Shown one piece after another: positions 17,406 through 27,272 of a stretch of 64,000 nucleotides of DNA. Every line of letters begins with the position of its first letter. Positions within the stretch are counted from its first letter, which is position 1. Position numbers and translations under genes: made by a program. Under the pieces are notes generated by a model, which saw only the letters and a program-made list of their open reading frames with translations, had not been told where the DNA came from and made no database searches. Origin of the DNA: Acidiphilium sp. C61 (GTDB taxonomy: Bacteria > Pseudomonadota > Alphaproteobacteria > Acetobacterales > Acetobacteraceae); assembly GCF_902712915.1 (NCBI RefSeq), contig NZ_CACTIA010000005.1:2950501-3014500 (forward strand), written 5' to 3'.

Positions 17406-19745
17406 TCACTCCCCGCCCAGCAGCCTGCCGTAATAGCGGTGCGCCTCCGCCGGCAGCTCCGGCGTCTGGTCGCGGCGGATCAGCGCGTTCTCGATCTGCC
17501 GCGCGGTGGAATGCAGCCCCGCCTTGCCGAGGCTGACATCGCTGGCGTTCTGGTTGCCGAACGCGCCATCGCCGCCGGCCGCGTTCTGCCCCGCCGCCAC
17601 CTGCCCGCCGCCCGCCGGGCTCTGTCCCGCCATCGCCGCCAGCGCGCCCGCCGCCTGTTGCAGTGCGGCGATCGCCTGCCGCTCGCCGGAAAGCGCGGCC
17701 GGAATATCGCCGGTGCCGAGCGCGTTACGCGCGGCGGTCATCGCCCGCTGGCCCTGGCCGAGCGTGGACTGGCCGGGCAGGCCGGCCCCCTGCATCGACC
17801 GGGCGGCGGCGGCAAGCTGGCTGCGCAGCCCCTCCTGACTCTGTGCAAGGCCCGCAGCACCGGGCTGCGCCGGTAAAGCGGGCTGGCCACCCGGCGCCGG
17901 CATCGCGTCGCGCCGCGCGGTCCGGTCCATCAGCTTCGCTTCCCCGCGCATGATCGCGGCCAGCCGGCGTGCGGCCGCTTGCCGCTGCTGCTGTTGCTGT
18001 TGCTGTTGTGCTGCCGCCGAACCGCTCGCCTGCGGCGCGGTCAGCCGGTTCAGCATCTGCCTGAGCCTTGCCATGTCGCGCTCGGCCTGCGCCGTCTGCC
18101 CGGAGGCCAGCTCCTGCCGGATCTGGTGCGCCAGCCGGTCGATCGCCGCCCGCTGCGCCGCCTGCTGTGCCTGATCGCCGCGCGCGGACCGTGGCGTGGC
18201 GTCCTGCCGCGCCTGCATCGCCCGGTCGAGCCGCTGCATCAGCTGCCGAAACCGCGAAGGCGCCGTCTTCTGGCCGGACATGGGATGGGATAATTCCCGG
18301 GAAAGCTCATCCCGCAGCGCCTGCGCCGCCGCGTCGAGCTGGCGCGTCGCCTCGTAGGCGGTGCCAAGCTCGGCGCGCTGCACCAGCGTCCACAGCCCCG
18401 CCTCGGCCTGAGCGTAATCCGGGGTTTTCGGCCCGAATCCGGCGGCGAAATGGGCGAGTGCCGCGCGCGTCTCCGGCGTCAGCTTGCCCGGCGGCGCGGC
18501 GGCGAGGCTGCGGAGCCGCGCACCGAGCGCCGCGCGCCCCGGGGTGCCGCGCGCCAGCGCCTGGCGGATCGCCTCCAGCGCCCGCGCCGTCGGGTCGTGC
18601 AGCGCGGGCGCGGGCAGGAGGAGTTGCGCCGGCGCCGATGAGCCGGTCTGGCCGTCGCGGTTCACCGCCTCCAGCGTCGCCGCCACCTTCATGCCGGCGA
18701 GCGGGCTGGCCAGCAGGTCGAGCCGGGCGCTACCGGCGAAATCCTCGCCCTGCGGCTTTGCCACCGGCAGGGCGGCCCGGTCGGCGACGCCCCCCGGCGC
18801 CTCCACCGGCCGCAGCACGAGGCCGAGACGGGTCAGCCCGTAGCGGCTGCTGCCGCGCCAGGCGAGGCCGACGCGCCGCGCCGCCGGGGTCGGCGCCGGT
18901 GGCGCGGCGAAGCCGATTCGCGGCGGTGTCGGCGCGATCACGGTGATCGTCTTCCGGGCGATCCGGTCCCAGAACGGCCCGATGCTGAGCGTCGTCGAGC
19001 GGTCGAGCGTCTGCTGCGCGCGGAAACTGCCGGTGCCGATCCCGGCGAAACCCAGCGCCTTGCCGCCGATCCAGGCCGCCGGCGCGGCATTGCCGGCGCC
19101 GGTGACGATGATGGCGAGCGTGGAGCCGGCAAGTGCCGTCACCTTGTCCGTGCCGGCGCCGATCAGGCGCGGCGTCGCCCCCGCCCAGCGCGGCGGCGTG
19201 ATCCAGGCCTGTACCGCAAGGCCCGGCCGGGCGAAGGGCGAGGTGAACTCGACACTGGCCGCGAGCCGCGATCCGGCCTGCGATCCGGCGGCGATCCAGG
19301 CGGCGATCACGCCGAGCAGGAGCAGGAAGCGCAGCGCGAACGGATCGTGTGCGGCGAAATCCGGCCGTGGCAAACCCACCCTGGCGGTGGCGAGGGCGCG
19401 ATCGGTGCGGGCGCGATGCGCTTCCCAGAGCGGTGCCGCGCCGGCCAGCGCCGGCTCGTCGCCAAGGGCTGCGAGCGGGCGGTGCGGCAGGCGGGAATCG
19501 CGCTCGATCCTTCGGTCGGCTGCCTCCGGCGCGGGCGGGCGATAGTGCGTGATCGCGTGGCGCAGCGCGAGGCCAAGGCCGATCAGCGCGGCGAGATCGG
19601 CCCGCCAGCCGCCGAACCCGGCAAGCCCGACGATGAGGAATATCGCGATTACGCCGGCCGGCAGCATCGCGGCGAGGGCGACGGCCTCGATCACCAGAAC
19701 GCGGCGCGCCCGCCGCCGCAGCCGGGCGAGGCGCGTCGCCGGCAT
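17406..19745 (-). CDS. DUF4175 / TIGR02302-family membrane protein
   Basis: A 779-residue protein of unknown function known from alphaproteobacteria. Two or three hydrophobic segments occupy the first 160 residues. A beta-rich region follows (about 165-400), with AWITPPRWAGATP typical of the family. A long Gln/Ala-rich, probably coiled-coil C-terminal half contains QQQQQQQRQAAARR around residue 590. Its ATG shares a base with the lysA stop (TAATG), so it is translated as the last gene of argH-lptM-lysA-DUF4175. It may act in the cell envelope, but that rests only on its predicted membrane location. Confidence 0.82.
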   Translation of the reverse strand: MPATRLARLRRRARRVLVIEAVALAAMLPAGVIAIFLIVGLAGFGGWRADLAALIGLGLALRHAITHYRPPAPEAADRRIERDSRLPHRPLAALGDEPALAGAAPLWEAHRARTDRALATARVGLPRPDFAAHDPFALRFLLLLGVIAAWIAAGSQAGSRLAASVEFTSPFARPGLAVQAWITPPRWAGATPRLIGAGTDKVTALAGSTLAIIVTGAGNAAPAAWIGGKALGFAGIGTGSFRAQQTLDRSTTLSIGPFWDRIARKTITVIAPTPPRIGFAAPPAPTPAARRVGLAWRGSSRYGLTRLGLVLRPVEAPGGVADRAALPVAKPQGEDFAGSARLDLLASPLAGMKVAATLEAVNRDGQTGSSAPAQLLLPAPALHDPTARALEAIRQALARGTPGRAALGARLRSLAAAPPGKLTPETRAALAHFAAGFGPKTPDYAQAEAGLWTLVQRAELGTAYEATRQLDAAAQALRDELSRELSHPMSGQKTAPSRFRQLMQRLDRAMQARQDATPRSARGDQAQQAAQRAAIDRLAHQIRQELASGQTAQAERDMARLRQMLNRLTAPQASGSAAAQQQQQQQQRQAAARRLAAIMRGEAKLMDRTARRDAMPAPGGQPALPAQPGAAGLAQSQEGLRSQLAAAARSMQGAGLPGQSTLGQGQRAMTAARNALGTGDIPAALSGERQAIAALQQAAGALAAMAGQSPAGGGQVAAGQNAAGGDGAFGNQNASDVSLGKAGLHSTARQIENALIRRDQTPELPAEAHRYYGRLLGGE

Positions 19746-21061
19746 TACCGGCGCTGCGGCACGATCTCGTCGCGCCAGAGATCGTCGAGCGCCTGCCGCC
19801 GGCGGATCAGCTGCGGCGCGCCATCGGCGATCATCACCTGGGCTGCCAGCGGCCGACCGTTATAGGTGCTGCTCATCGTCGCGCCATAGGCCCCGGCATC
19901 GAGCAGGGCGACCAGCGCGCCGGGCGCGAGATCGGGCAACTCGTAACTGCCGAACCGGTCGCTGCTCTCGCAGACCGGGCCGACCGCCTCGGCCGGCAGC
20001 GGCGCGCCGGCGGCATCGGCGGCGGCGACGGGGACGATGCCGTGAAGCGCGCCATAGAGCGCCGGGCGCATCAGGTCGTTCATCCCGGCATCGAGCACGA
20101 CGAATCGCTCGGCACCGGCGCGCTTGACGAGCGTCACCCGGGCGATCAGCACGCCGGCCGGGCCGACCAGCCAGCGGCCGGGCTCGACGATCAGCTCCAG
20201 ATCCTGGCCGCCGAGCACGCGGCGCACCATCGCCGCCTGCGCCGCGAAGGGGAAGGCGGCGCCGTCGTCATAGGGAATGCCGAATCCGCCGCCGAGATCA
20301 AAGCGGCGCACCGCCAGCCCCTCGCCGCGCAGCGTCTGGATCAGCCCGAGCACCCGCTGATACGCCGCCTCGAAGGCGGCGGGGGCGAAGATCTGGCTGC
20401 CGATATGGGTGGAAAACCCGACCGCCGCGATGCCGGGCAGGATGGCGGCGCGGCGGTAGAGCGCGCCCGCGTCATCGAAGCCGATGCCGAACTTGTCGCC
20501 CTTGCGGCCGGTGCTGATCTTGTCGTGCCCGCCGGCGGCGACATCCGGGTTCACCCGCAGCGCGACCGGTGCCGCACCCCCCATCGAAGCGGCGATGCCG
20601 GAGATCATCTCCAGCTCCTCGGCGCTCTCGACGTTGATCTGGCCGATCCCGGCTTCGAGCGCGCGGCGCAGCTCATCCTCCCGCTTGCCCACGCCGGAGA
20701 ACACCATCGCCCCCGGCGCGATCCCGGCGGCGGCGGCGCGGGCGAACTCGCCGGCACTGGTCACATCCGCCCCGGCGCCGCCGGCCCGGACCAGGCTCAG
20801 AATGGCGAGATGGTCGTTCGCCTTCACCGCGTAGCGGATCGCCGGCGCCAGCCCCTCGGCTGCGAACGCGGCGCGCAGGCCGGCGAGCCGCCCCTCGATC
20901 GTCGCGGCGCTATAGACCCAGCTCGGCGTGCCATGGGCGGCGGCGATGGCGGCGAGCGGCACGCCATCGAGGCACAGCCCGTCCATCGCGTGGAACGACA
21001 GGTTCGGCCGGGCGGCAACGAGGCGGCGCCAGGCCTGGTCGCTGGTGAGGGCGTTCATCAT
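19745..21061 (-). CDS. lysA: diaminopimelate decarboxylase
   Basis: Last step of lysine synthesis: meso-diaminopimelate to L-lysine, PLP-dependent. It has 438 residues. The PLP lysine is K80 in IRYAVKANDH; GGGFGIPYDDG and VEPGRWLVGPAG follow, and the substrate cysteine is in GPVCESSDRFG. The start ATGATG at 21061 overlaps the stop of the tiny lipoprotein gene (ATGA). The alphaproteobacterial order argH-lptM-lysA is kept. Confidence 0.95.
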   Translation of the reverse strand: MMNALTSDQAWRRLVAARPNLSFHAMDGLCLDGVPLAAIAAAHGTPSWVYSAATIEGRLAGLRAAFAAEGLAPAIRYAVKANDHLAILSLVRAGGAGADVTSAGEFARAAAAGIAPGAMVFSGVGKREDELRRALEAGIGQINVESAEELEMISGIAASMGGAAPVALRVNPDVAAGGHDKISTGRKGDKFGIGFDDAGALYRRAAILPGIAAVGFSTHIGSQIFAPAAFEAAYQRVLGLIQTLRGEGLAVRRFDLGGGFGIPYDDGAAFPFAAQAAMVRRVLGGQDLELIVEPGRWLVGPAGVLIARVTLVKRAGAERFVVLDAGMNDLMRPALYGALHGIVPVAAADAAGAPLPAEAVGPVCESSDRFGSYELPDLAPGALVALLDAGAYGATMSSTYNGRPLAAQVMIADGAPQLIRRRQALDDLWRDEIVPQRR

Positions 21062-21186
21062 TCGGAGGGATATTGGTGCGGATAGGTGATCTGCCCCGCC
21101 GGGCCGGGCGGCGAGGGCGCGCCGGCGCGGCCGCAGGCGGCGAGGGCGGCGCAGGCGAACAGGACGAGCAGCAGCCCGCGGGTCAT
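21058..21186 (-). CDS. lptM: LptM-like small lipoprotein (42 residues)
   Basis: The short frame reads [20 protein letters not shown], a signal peptide with lipobox LAAC, then a Pro/Gly-rich tail ending TYPHQYPSE. Small lipoproteins of this kind (YifL, renamed LptM, which assists LptD oxidation in E. coli) typically lie just upstream of lysA. ATGA overlaps with argH upstream and lysA downstream support it as a real coupled gene. The identity is inferred from size, lipobox and location; sequence beyond the lipobox is poorly conserved in this group. Confidence 0.78.
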   Translation of the reverse strand: MTRGLLLVLFACAALAACGRAGAPSPPGPAGQITYPHQYPSE

Positions 21187-22628
21187 GCCAGCGCCTCCTG
21201 CCAGCGCGCCGCGGCGCGGGCGACATTGTCCGGCGCGGTGCCGCCCAGGGTACGCCGCGCGGCGACCGAGGCCTCGATGGTCAGCACGTCATACACCGCC
21301 TCGGTGATCCGCGGCTCGATCTCCTGCATCACCGCGAGCGGCAGGGCGACGAGGTCGAGCCCGCGCGATTCCGCCGCACTCACGATCTGCCCGGTGACGT
21401 GATGGGCGGTGCGGAAGGGCAGGCCGAGATCGCGCACGAGATAATCGGCAAGATCCGTCGCGGTGGCGAAATCGGCGCCAGCCACCGCGCGCATCCGTGC
21501 TGCGTCCGGCTCCATGTCGCGCACCATGCCGGTCATCGCGGCCAGGCACAGCTCGGCGGCGTCGGCGGCGTCGAACACCGGCTCCTTGTCCTCCTGCATG
21601 TCCTTCGCATAGGCGAGCGGCAGCCCCTTCATCACCGCGAGCAGCCCGGTGAGCGCGCCGAAAATCCGCCCCGCCTTGGCCCGGGCCAGCTCGGCGGCGT
21701 CAGGATTGCGCTTCTGCGGCATGATCGACGAGCCGGTGGTATAGGCGTCGGACAGCCGGATGAAGCGATAGGGCGCGCTGGTCCAGATGATGATCTCCTC
21801 GGCGAAGCGCGAAAGATGCACCGCGAGGATGGAGAGGGCGGACAGGAATTCAAGCGCGAAGTCGCGGTCGGACACCGAATCGAGCGAATTCGCGGTCGGC
21901 CGGTCGAAGCCGAGGGCGGCGGCGGTCATGCCGCGATCGATCGGGAAGGTGGTGCCGGCAAGGGCCGCGGCGCCGAGCGGGCATTCGTTCAGCCGCCGGC
22001 GCGCATCGGCAAGGCGGCCGCGGTCGCGCCCGAGCATCTCGACATAGGCGAGCAGGTGATGCCCGAGCGTCACCGGCTGGGCGGTCTGCAGATGGGTGAA
22101 GCCGGGCATGATCGTCGCCGCGTGCTCGGCCGCGCGGTCCGCCAGCGCGCGCATCAGCCCGCGCACCTGCTCGTCGAGACTGTCGATCGCCTTGCGCACC
22201 CAGAGCCTGAAATCGGTCGCCACCTGGTCGTTGCGGCTGCGCCCGGTATGCAGCCGCCGCCCGGCCTCGCCGATCCGCGCGACCAGCCAGGCCTCGATAT
22301 TGGTATGGATGTCCTCGAGTGCGGGGTCGAAGGTAAAGGCGCCATCGGCGATCGCCCCGGCGATCTCGCCGAGCCCGGCGCGGATCGCCGCCTCGTCCTC
22401 GGTCGAGATGATGCCCTGCGCCGCCAGCATGCCGGCATGGGCGAGGCTGCCCTCGATATCCTCCTGCCAGAGCCGCTGGTCGAACCCGATCGAGGCGTTG
22501 ATCGCCTGCATCACGGATGCGGGACCGGCGGCGAAACGTCCGCCCCATTGCAGGCGGGATGGTTGCGCTCCGGCCGGTTCGGCACCAGAATTCGTCGTAT
22601 TCGGATTGGAAGAGGTATCGGCGGTCAT
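21183..22628 (-). CDS. argH: argininosuccinate lyase
   Basis: Splits argininosuccinate into arginine and fumarate. It has 481 residues. The family start [11 protein letters not shown] is at about residue 27, [13 protein letters not shown] in the middle, and the fumarase-superfamily signature [12 protein letters not shown] holds the catalytic serine loop. The ATG at 22628 shares the palindrome CATG with the start of the divergent tlpA gene, leaving no intergenic space. argG lies 0.7 kb away on the other strand. Confidence 0.94.
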   Translation of the reverse strand: MTADTSSNPNTTNSGAEPAGAQPSRLQWGGRFAAGPASVMQAINASIGFDQRLWQEDIEGSLAHAGMLAAQGIISTEDEAAIRAGLGEIAGAIADGAFTFDPALEDIHTNIEAWLVARIGEAGRRLHTGRSRNDQVATDFRLWVRKAIDSLDEQVRGLMRALADRAAEHAATIMPGFTHLQTAQPVTLGHHLLAYVEMLGRDRGRLADARRRLNECPLGAAALAGTTFPIDRGMTAAALGFDRPTANSLDSVSDRDFALEFLSALSILAVHLSRFAEEIIIWTSAPYRFIRLSDAYTTGSSIMPQKRNPDAAELARAKAGRIFGALTGLLAVMKGLPLAYAKDMQEDKEPVFDAADAAELCLAAMTGMVRDMEPDAARMRAVAGADFATATDLADYLVRDLGLPFRTAHHVTGQIVSAAESRGLDLVALPLAVMQEIEPRITEAVYDVLTIEASVAARRTLGGTAPDNVARAAARWQEALA

Positions 22629-23229
22629 GCGTTTCGGGCTTTCTCGGCGGCGGTTCGCGCAACTGGGTGCGGGTCTTGTCCTGCCTGACTTAACTTCGCT
22701 CGCCGGGATCGGCAAATCCGCCGCGGCGATGACGCTGCCGGATGTCGGCCCCAATCTCGACGCCACCGTGCCGCAGCCGGTGCCGGATTTCCATTTCCTC
22801 GACGCCTCCGGCCGGCGGATGACGCTGGCCGCCTTCCGCGGCGAGGGGCTGGTGGTGAATTTCTGGGCCACCTGGTGCCCGCCCTGCCGCGCCGAACTGC
22901 CGACCCTGCTGGCGCTCGACCCGAAGATCCGCGCCGATGGCCTGCGCGTCCTGCCGATCTCGGTGGACAGCCAGGGGATCAAGGCGGTGCGCCCCTATTT
23001 CGCCCGCCACCACATCACCGGCGTGCCGATGCTGCTCGACCCGAGTTCGAGCGCGCTCGATGCGTTCAACATCGGCGGCATCCCCTTCACCGTGATCGTC
23101 GACCGCGCGGGGCAGATGGTCGCCTCGCTGCAAGGGGCGGGGGATTGGGACACGCCGGCGACCATCGCGCGGCTGCGCCGGCTGGTGGGGCCGAAATCGC
23201 ACGCCGCACCGTCCACCACGTCGACCTGA
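22627..23229 (+). CDS. TlpA-like thioredoxin-fold protein, exported by Tat
   Basis: A 200-residue periplasmic thiol-disulfide protein. The N-terminus has a twin-arginine motif ([11 protein letters not shown]) and a short hydrophobic stretch, so export in folded form is likely. The thioredoxin core has the active site [18 protein letters not shown] and the cis-proline segment [10 protein letters not shown]. In the family such proteins reduce apocytochromes or other envelope proteins. The ATG shares CATG with the divergent argH start, so its promoter must lie within argH coding sequence. It precedes argG by 75 bases. Confidence 0.87.
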   Translation: MRFGLSRRRFAQLGAGLVLPDLTSLAGIGKSAAAMTLPDVGPNLDATVPQPVPDFHFLDASGRRMTLAAFRGEGLVVNFWATWCPPCRAELPTLLALDPKIRADGLRVLPISVDSQGIKAVRPYFARHHITGVPMLLDPSSSALDAFNIGGIPFTVIVDRAGQMVASLQGAGDWDTPATIARLRRLVGPKSHAAPSTTST

Positions 23230-23304
23230 TCCGCCGCGCCGGCTCTTGCCGCGCCGCGATCCGGCTGATAGGCCGCGCCTGAGGCAGAACCGGGACAGAG
23301 AACG

Positions 23305-24534
23305 ATGGCTGAAAACACCGTAAAGAAAGTTGTGCTGGCCTATTCGGGCGGGCTCGATACCAGTGTCATTCTCCGCTGGCTGCAGACCGAGCGCGGGGCG
23401 GAGGTCGTCACCTTCACCGCCGATCTCGGCCAGGGCGAGGAGCTGGAGCCGGCGCGGCGCAAGGCCGAGATGTTCGGCGTCAAGGAAATCTTCGTCGAGG
23501 ATCTGCGCGAGACCTTCGTGAAGGATTTCGTCTTCCCGATGTTCCGCGCCAACGCGCTCTACGAGGGCCAGTATCTGCTCGGCACCTCGATCGCCCGGCC
23601 GCTGATCGCGCAGCGCCAGATCGAGATCGCCGAGGCGGTGGGGGCGGATGCGGTGGCCCATGGCGCGACCGGCAAGGGCAACGACCAGGTCCGCTTCGAA
23701 CTCGCCTATTACGCGCTGAAGCCGGATGTGAAGGTCGTCGCCCCCTGGCGCGAGTGGAACCTGACCAGCCGCACGAAGCTGCTCGAATTCGCCGAGGCGC
23801 ACCAGATCCCGATCTCCCGCGACAAGCGCGGCGAGGCGCCGTTCTCGGTCGATGCCAACCTGCTGCACTCCTCCTCCGAGGGCAAGATCCTCGAAGACCC
23901 CGCCGAGGCGCCGGACGAGATCGTCTACCAGCGGACGATCAGCCCCGAGGCGGCGCCGGATGTGGTCACTGAAATCAGCATCGATTTCGCGCAGGGTGAT
24001 GCGGTCGCGCTCAACGGCGTCTCACTCTCGCCGGCCACACTGCTGACCAGGCTCAACGAGCTGGGCCGCGACAACGGCATCGGCCGGCTCGATCTCGTCG
24101 AGAACCGGTTCGTCGGCATGAAGTCGCGCGGCATCTACGAAACCCCGGGCGGCACGATCCTGCTCGCGGCGCATCGCGCCATCGAGAGCATCACGCTCGA
24201 CCGCGAGGCCGCGCATCTGAAGGACAGCCTGATGCCGCGCTATGCCGAGCTGATCTATAACGGCTTCTGGTTCAGCCCCGAGCGGCGGATGCTGCAGGCA
24301 CTGATCGACGCCAGCCAGAACTCGGTCACCGGCCGGGTGCGCCTGAAACTCTACAAGGGCAACGTGATCGTCGCCGGCCGCGAAAGCCCCAACTCGCTCT
24401 ACTCGGCGCGGATGGTCACCTTCGAGGATGACGAGGGCGCCTACAACCAGCAGGACGCGGCGGGCTTCATCAAGCTGAACGCCCTGCGCTTGCGCCTGGG
24501 CGGCGCCATCGGCCGGCGCGGCGGCGCGCTGTAA
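23305..24534 (+). CDS. argG: argininosuccinate synthase
   Basis: ATP-dependent joining of citrulline and aspartate. It has 409 residues. The N-type ATP pyrophosphatase loop [10 protein letters not shown] is at about residues 12-21, and [31 protein letters not shown] and [12 protein letters not shown] are family motifs. It is separated from argH by the divergent tlpA. A very AT-rich foreign segment begins right after its stop. Confidence 0.97.
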   Translation: MAENTVKKVVLAYSGGLDTSVILRWLQTERGAEVVTFTADLGQGEELEPARRKAEMFGVKEIFVEDLRETFVKDFVFPMFRANALYEGQYLLGTSIARPLIAQRQIEIAEAVGADAVAHGATGKGNDQVRFELAYYALKPDVKVVAPWREWNLTSRTKLLEFAEAHQIPISRDKRGEAPFSVDANLLHSSSEGKILEDPAEAPDEIVYQRTISPEAAPDVVTEISIDFAQGDAVALNGVSLSPATLLTRLNELGRDNGIGRLDLVENRFVGMKSRGIYETPGGTILLAAHRAIESITLDREAAHLKDSLMPRYAELIYNGFWFSPERRMLQALIDASQNSVTGRVRLKLYKGNVIVAGRESPNSLYSARMVTFEDDEGAYNQQDAAGFIKLNALRLRLGGAIGRRGGAL

Positions 24535-25183
24535 AACCTTTCCGGCTGCATGAAAACGGGAGATTCATCCATGGATAATGTTTCGGAAAATATACAATTT
24601 TTACTTGAAAAGATAAATATTCTAGAATCAAAATTAAATAAAATTGAGAGCACCTTTCTGTCGTCAAATTATCTTCCACAGCCTCCATTTAATGAAAATA
24701 ATAATACAAGTTTTATGAAATATTCAACCTGTTCATCAACTGATTTTTTTAATCCAAAATTTAATAAAATTTGTAATAAACTTAAAACACCTTTTGGATT
24801 TCATAGAAAATTATGGGAGTGGGTATTTATAATCCATCATTTAGAAAAAAATAACATCTTAAGGCAAGAGAAAAAAGGTCTGGTTTTTGGGGTTGGGACT
24901 GAGAGATTACCGTCTCTTTTTGCTAGTATGGGAGCTTTAATTGTTGCGACCGACGCGCCGCCAGAAATTGGTGATGCTTGGAAGGGTGGAAATCAGTTTA
25001 GTGAAAATCTTTCTGGACTCTATTTTGAAGACTTAATTGACTATCATAATTTTGAAAGACGTGTTTCGTATAAAACTTGCGATATGAATAATATAGATAG
25101 AGAATTTGTAGATTTTGATTTTAATTGGTCATCATGCTGCTTCGAGCATCTCGGTTCACTCGAAAATGGTATGAATTTTGTTA

Positions 25184-26113
25184 GAGTCCATTTCGAATCG
25201 GATTATTAACGAGCCAATCTGCGTAGCAGGAGAATGCTGGACGCGGCGTAGAGGAAGGCCTCGACACTCTCGATAGTGGCTTCGAAATCCTTTGCCAGCC
25301 GCCTGTTGCGATTGATCCAGGCGAAGAACCGTTCGACGACCCAGCGTCGAGCGATGACGGCGAAGCCGACCTGGTTGTTGGCCTTGCGCACCACCTCGAT
25401 GCGGATCGGGCTGGCGTCGGCGACACGGGGCCCGGCATAGCCGCCATCTGCGTAGCCCAGCGCCACAAACGGCCAACTCGCACGCGACGCACGGAGCAGC
25501 GGTCCAGCCCCGTCACGATCCTGGATGGCCGCCGAATGGGCCTGCAGCTTGAGCGCCCGGCCGTCGGTATCGACCATGGCGTGCCGCTTGCGCCCCTTGA
25601 TCTTCTTTCCAGCATCGTACCCCCGCGTGCCGCCACTCTCTGTCGTCTTGACGCTTTGACTGTCGATCACGGCCGCCGTCGGACTGGCCTCGCGACCCAC
25701 CCTCTCGCGGTCGCGCATCACCAGATGGTGGTTGATCCGCTCCCAGGTGCCGTCGTCGCGGAACCGGGCAAACCAGCGATACGCCGTGGGCCACGGCGGA
25801 AAGTCCTTCGGCAGCAGGCTCCAGGCAATCCCACCACGCAAGACGTAGAAGATCGCGTTGACAATCTCGCGCATCTCCCACTTCCGATGCCGGCCGCATC
25901 GGCTCGGCGCGGGCAGGAACGGCGACAGGAGCAACCACTCCGCGTCGGTCACGTCACTTCCATAGCGCAGTCCGGTGCGGCTATGCTGCGCACGGGTGGT
26001 TGGCGTCCACATGGTGTCTCCGGCAAGGCTTCGAACACCTGCCCGGAATCACATTTGGCCCAACCATCCAACCCCTCATCAAAAACGTTCCGACCCCATT
26101 CCGAAATGGCCTC
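25184..26113 (-). mobile_element. IS5-family insertion sequence (930 bp) with TTA duplication
   Basis: The left end GAGTCCATTTCGAATCGG and the complement of the right end, GAGGCCATTTCGGAATGG, match as imperfect inverted repeats. TTA flanks both sides (25181-25183 and 26114-26116). One intact minus-strand transposase gene fills the element. It is a different group from the element at 7656 (single frame, different ends). Confidence 0.93.
25206..26012 (-). CDS. IS5-family transposase
   Basis: A 268-residue DDE transposase in one frame. The N-terminal part YGSDVTDAEWLLLSPFLP is the family start; the active-site residues are D in AAVIDSQSVKTTESGG, D in GYADGGYAG, and E in WVVERFFAWINRNRRLAKD. No disruption is seen, so the element may be mobile. 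It may start a few codons later than the ATG at 26012. Its GC-rich composition contrasts with the AT-rich gene it interrupts. Confidence 0.93.
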   Translation of the reverse strand: MWTPTTRAQHSRTGLRYGSDVTDAEWLLLSPFLPAPSRCGRHRKWEMREIVNAIFYVLRGGIAWSLLPKDFPPWPTAYRWFARFRDDGTWERINHHLVMRDRERVGREASPTAAVIDSQSVKTTESGGTRGYDAGKKIKGRKRHAMVDTDGRALKLQAHSAAIQDRDGAGPLLRASRASWPFVALGYADGGYAGPRVADASPIRIEVVRKANNQVGFAVIARRWVVERFFAWINRNRRLAKDFEATIESVEAFLYAASSILLLRRLAR

Positions 26114-26580
26114 TTATAAATGCAGTAGAAAAAACACTAAAACCAAATGGACTTGCAGTTCATACCACTGAATTCAATCTTTCATCGAATAATGATACTC
26201 TTGAAACAGGTCATACTGTTATCTATCGAAGGCGAGATATTGAGGAATTGGTAAATCATCTTGAAAAACGTGGTCATTCTGTTGAAAGTTTTGTAATTGC
26301 ACCTGATAGTCATCCATTAGATTTTCATGTCGATATTCCTCCTTATACACATGCTCCACATATCCGACTTATGTACGAAAAATATATTGTTACATCTGTT
26401 GGTTTGGTCATAAAGCGTGGCCGTAATTGATGAAATAGGATGTACTCCAGTCTGCTCCACAATCGCCACATTTCCACCATCGCCGGGCCATCTCTTGCCC
26501 GCATGGAGTTTTCATGGCTGCGTGCGGTCCGGTCCGGTCGGTCCGGCGAGAGATGCAGTCCATTTGTGGAGGAGCAGAGC

Positions 26581-27147
26581 ATGACCCCGATCCCATCCCG
26601 CCTTTCCCCGCGCCGCTCCGGCGCTGCCGTCGCTGCGGTTGCGATGGCACTGGCGCTGGCCGGCTGCACCAACCCCTATGATCCCGGCCAGCGCGCCCTG
26701 GGGGGAGCGGCGATCGGCGCCGGCACGGGGGCCGCGATCGGGGCGGCCACCGGCGGCAGCCCCGCGACCGGCGCGCTGATCGGCGGCGCGGTCGGCGCCC
26801 TCGGTGGCGCGCTGACAACCCCGCAACCCGCCCCGCCGCCCGGCGCCTATGGCACCTATCGTCGCCCCGACGGGCCGCAAGGCGACCAGTATCGCCAGTA
26901 CAACCAGTATCGGCAGGACGGCCAGTATCAGCAGGGCAACCAGTATCCGCAGGATGGCCAGTATCAGCAGGGCAACCAGTATCCGCAGGATGGCCAATAC
27001 CGGCAGGATCACCGTGACCGCTACAACAACGGCGCTCCTGACCAGGGCAACCCGTACAACCAGGGGACTCCCTACAATCAGGGCAACCCCTATAATCAGG
27101 GAACCCCCTACAATCAGGGTAACGGCTACCAGAACGGCCAATATTAG
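26581..27147 (+). CDS. glycine-zipper lipoprotein with Gln/Tyr/Gly-rich repeats
   Basis: A 189-residue outer-envelope lipoprotein. The signal peptide ends in the lipobox LALAGC. A glycine zipper (ALGGAAIGAGTGAAIGAATG) at about residues 40-80 suggests membrane insertion or oligomerisation. The C-terminal half is hydrophilic tandem repeats of QYQQGNQYPQDG and NPYNQGTPYNQG, probably disordered. The ATG follows a strong site GGAGGAG. The TAG stop (27145-27147) is the first triplet of a 106-bp repeat element. Function is unknown. Confidence 0.83.
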   Translation: MTPIPSRLSPRRSGAAVAAVAMALALAGCTNPYDPGQRALGGAAIGAGTGAAIGAATGGSPATGALIGGAVGALGGALTTPQPAPPPGAYGTYRRPDGPQGDQYRQYNQYRQDGQYQQGNQYPQDGQYQQGNQYPQDGQYRQDHRDRYNNGAPDQGNPYNQGTPYNQGNPYNQGTPYNQGNGYQNGQY

Positions 27148-27250
27148 AGCATCTCCCGATCCTCACGGATCGGATGTCGTGCTCTATCTCGTTGATAACC
27201 AGAGCGTCTTTATCCGATCAGGTGGCTCCATCTGATCGGATGATGCTCTG
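27145..27250. repeat. 106-bp double-hairpin family, copy D (full length)
   Basis: Starts TAGAGCATCTCCCGATCC; the first hairpin closes in GTCGTGCTCTA, the linker is TCTCGTTGATAACC, and the second hairpin runs AGAGCGTCTTTATCCGATCA to GATCGGATGATGCTCT. It lies between the convergent lipoprotein gene and der and supplies the lipoprotein stop codon. Confidence 0.92.
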
Positions 27251-27272
27251 TCCGCGCCGCCGGTCCGCCGGC

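Larger units (their letters stand above)
24571..26430 (+). pseudogene. SAM-dependent methyltransferase gene split by an IS element
   Basis: The two coding parts are 24571-25183 and 26117-26430. Removing the IS with one TTA duplication gives a continuous 308-residue frame across the junction (GMNFV|INAVEKTLKPNG). The first part has a short coiled coil (IQFLLEKINILESKLNKIE), FHRKLWEW, and the SAM motif LVFGVGTERLPSLFASMG with the acidic ATDAPPE; the second has TEFNLSSNNDTLETGHTVIYRRRD. This resembles methyltransferases of polysaccharide clusters. The DNA is strongly AT-rich against GC-rich neighbours, indicating horizontal origin. A truncated product ending in HFESDY at 25209 could still be made, lacking the C-terminal third. 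Confidence 0.85.

Noticed and set aside
24550..24570. ATG at 24550 as start of the methyltransferase
   Set aside because: The ATG at 24571 is preceded by GGGAG at proper distance and begins the coiled-coil region; the earlier one has no such site.
26431..26580. Minus-strand peptide with CGDC zinc-ribbon look near the end of the methyltransferase remnant
   Set aside because: Too short, no start context, and overlapping the lipoprotein's promoter region.
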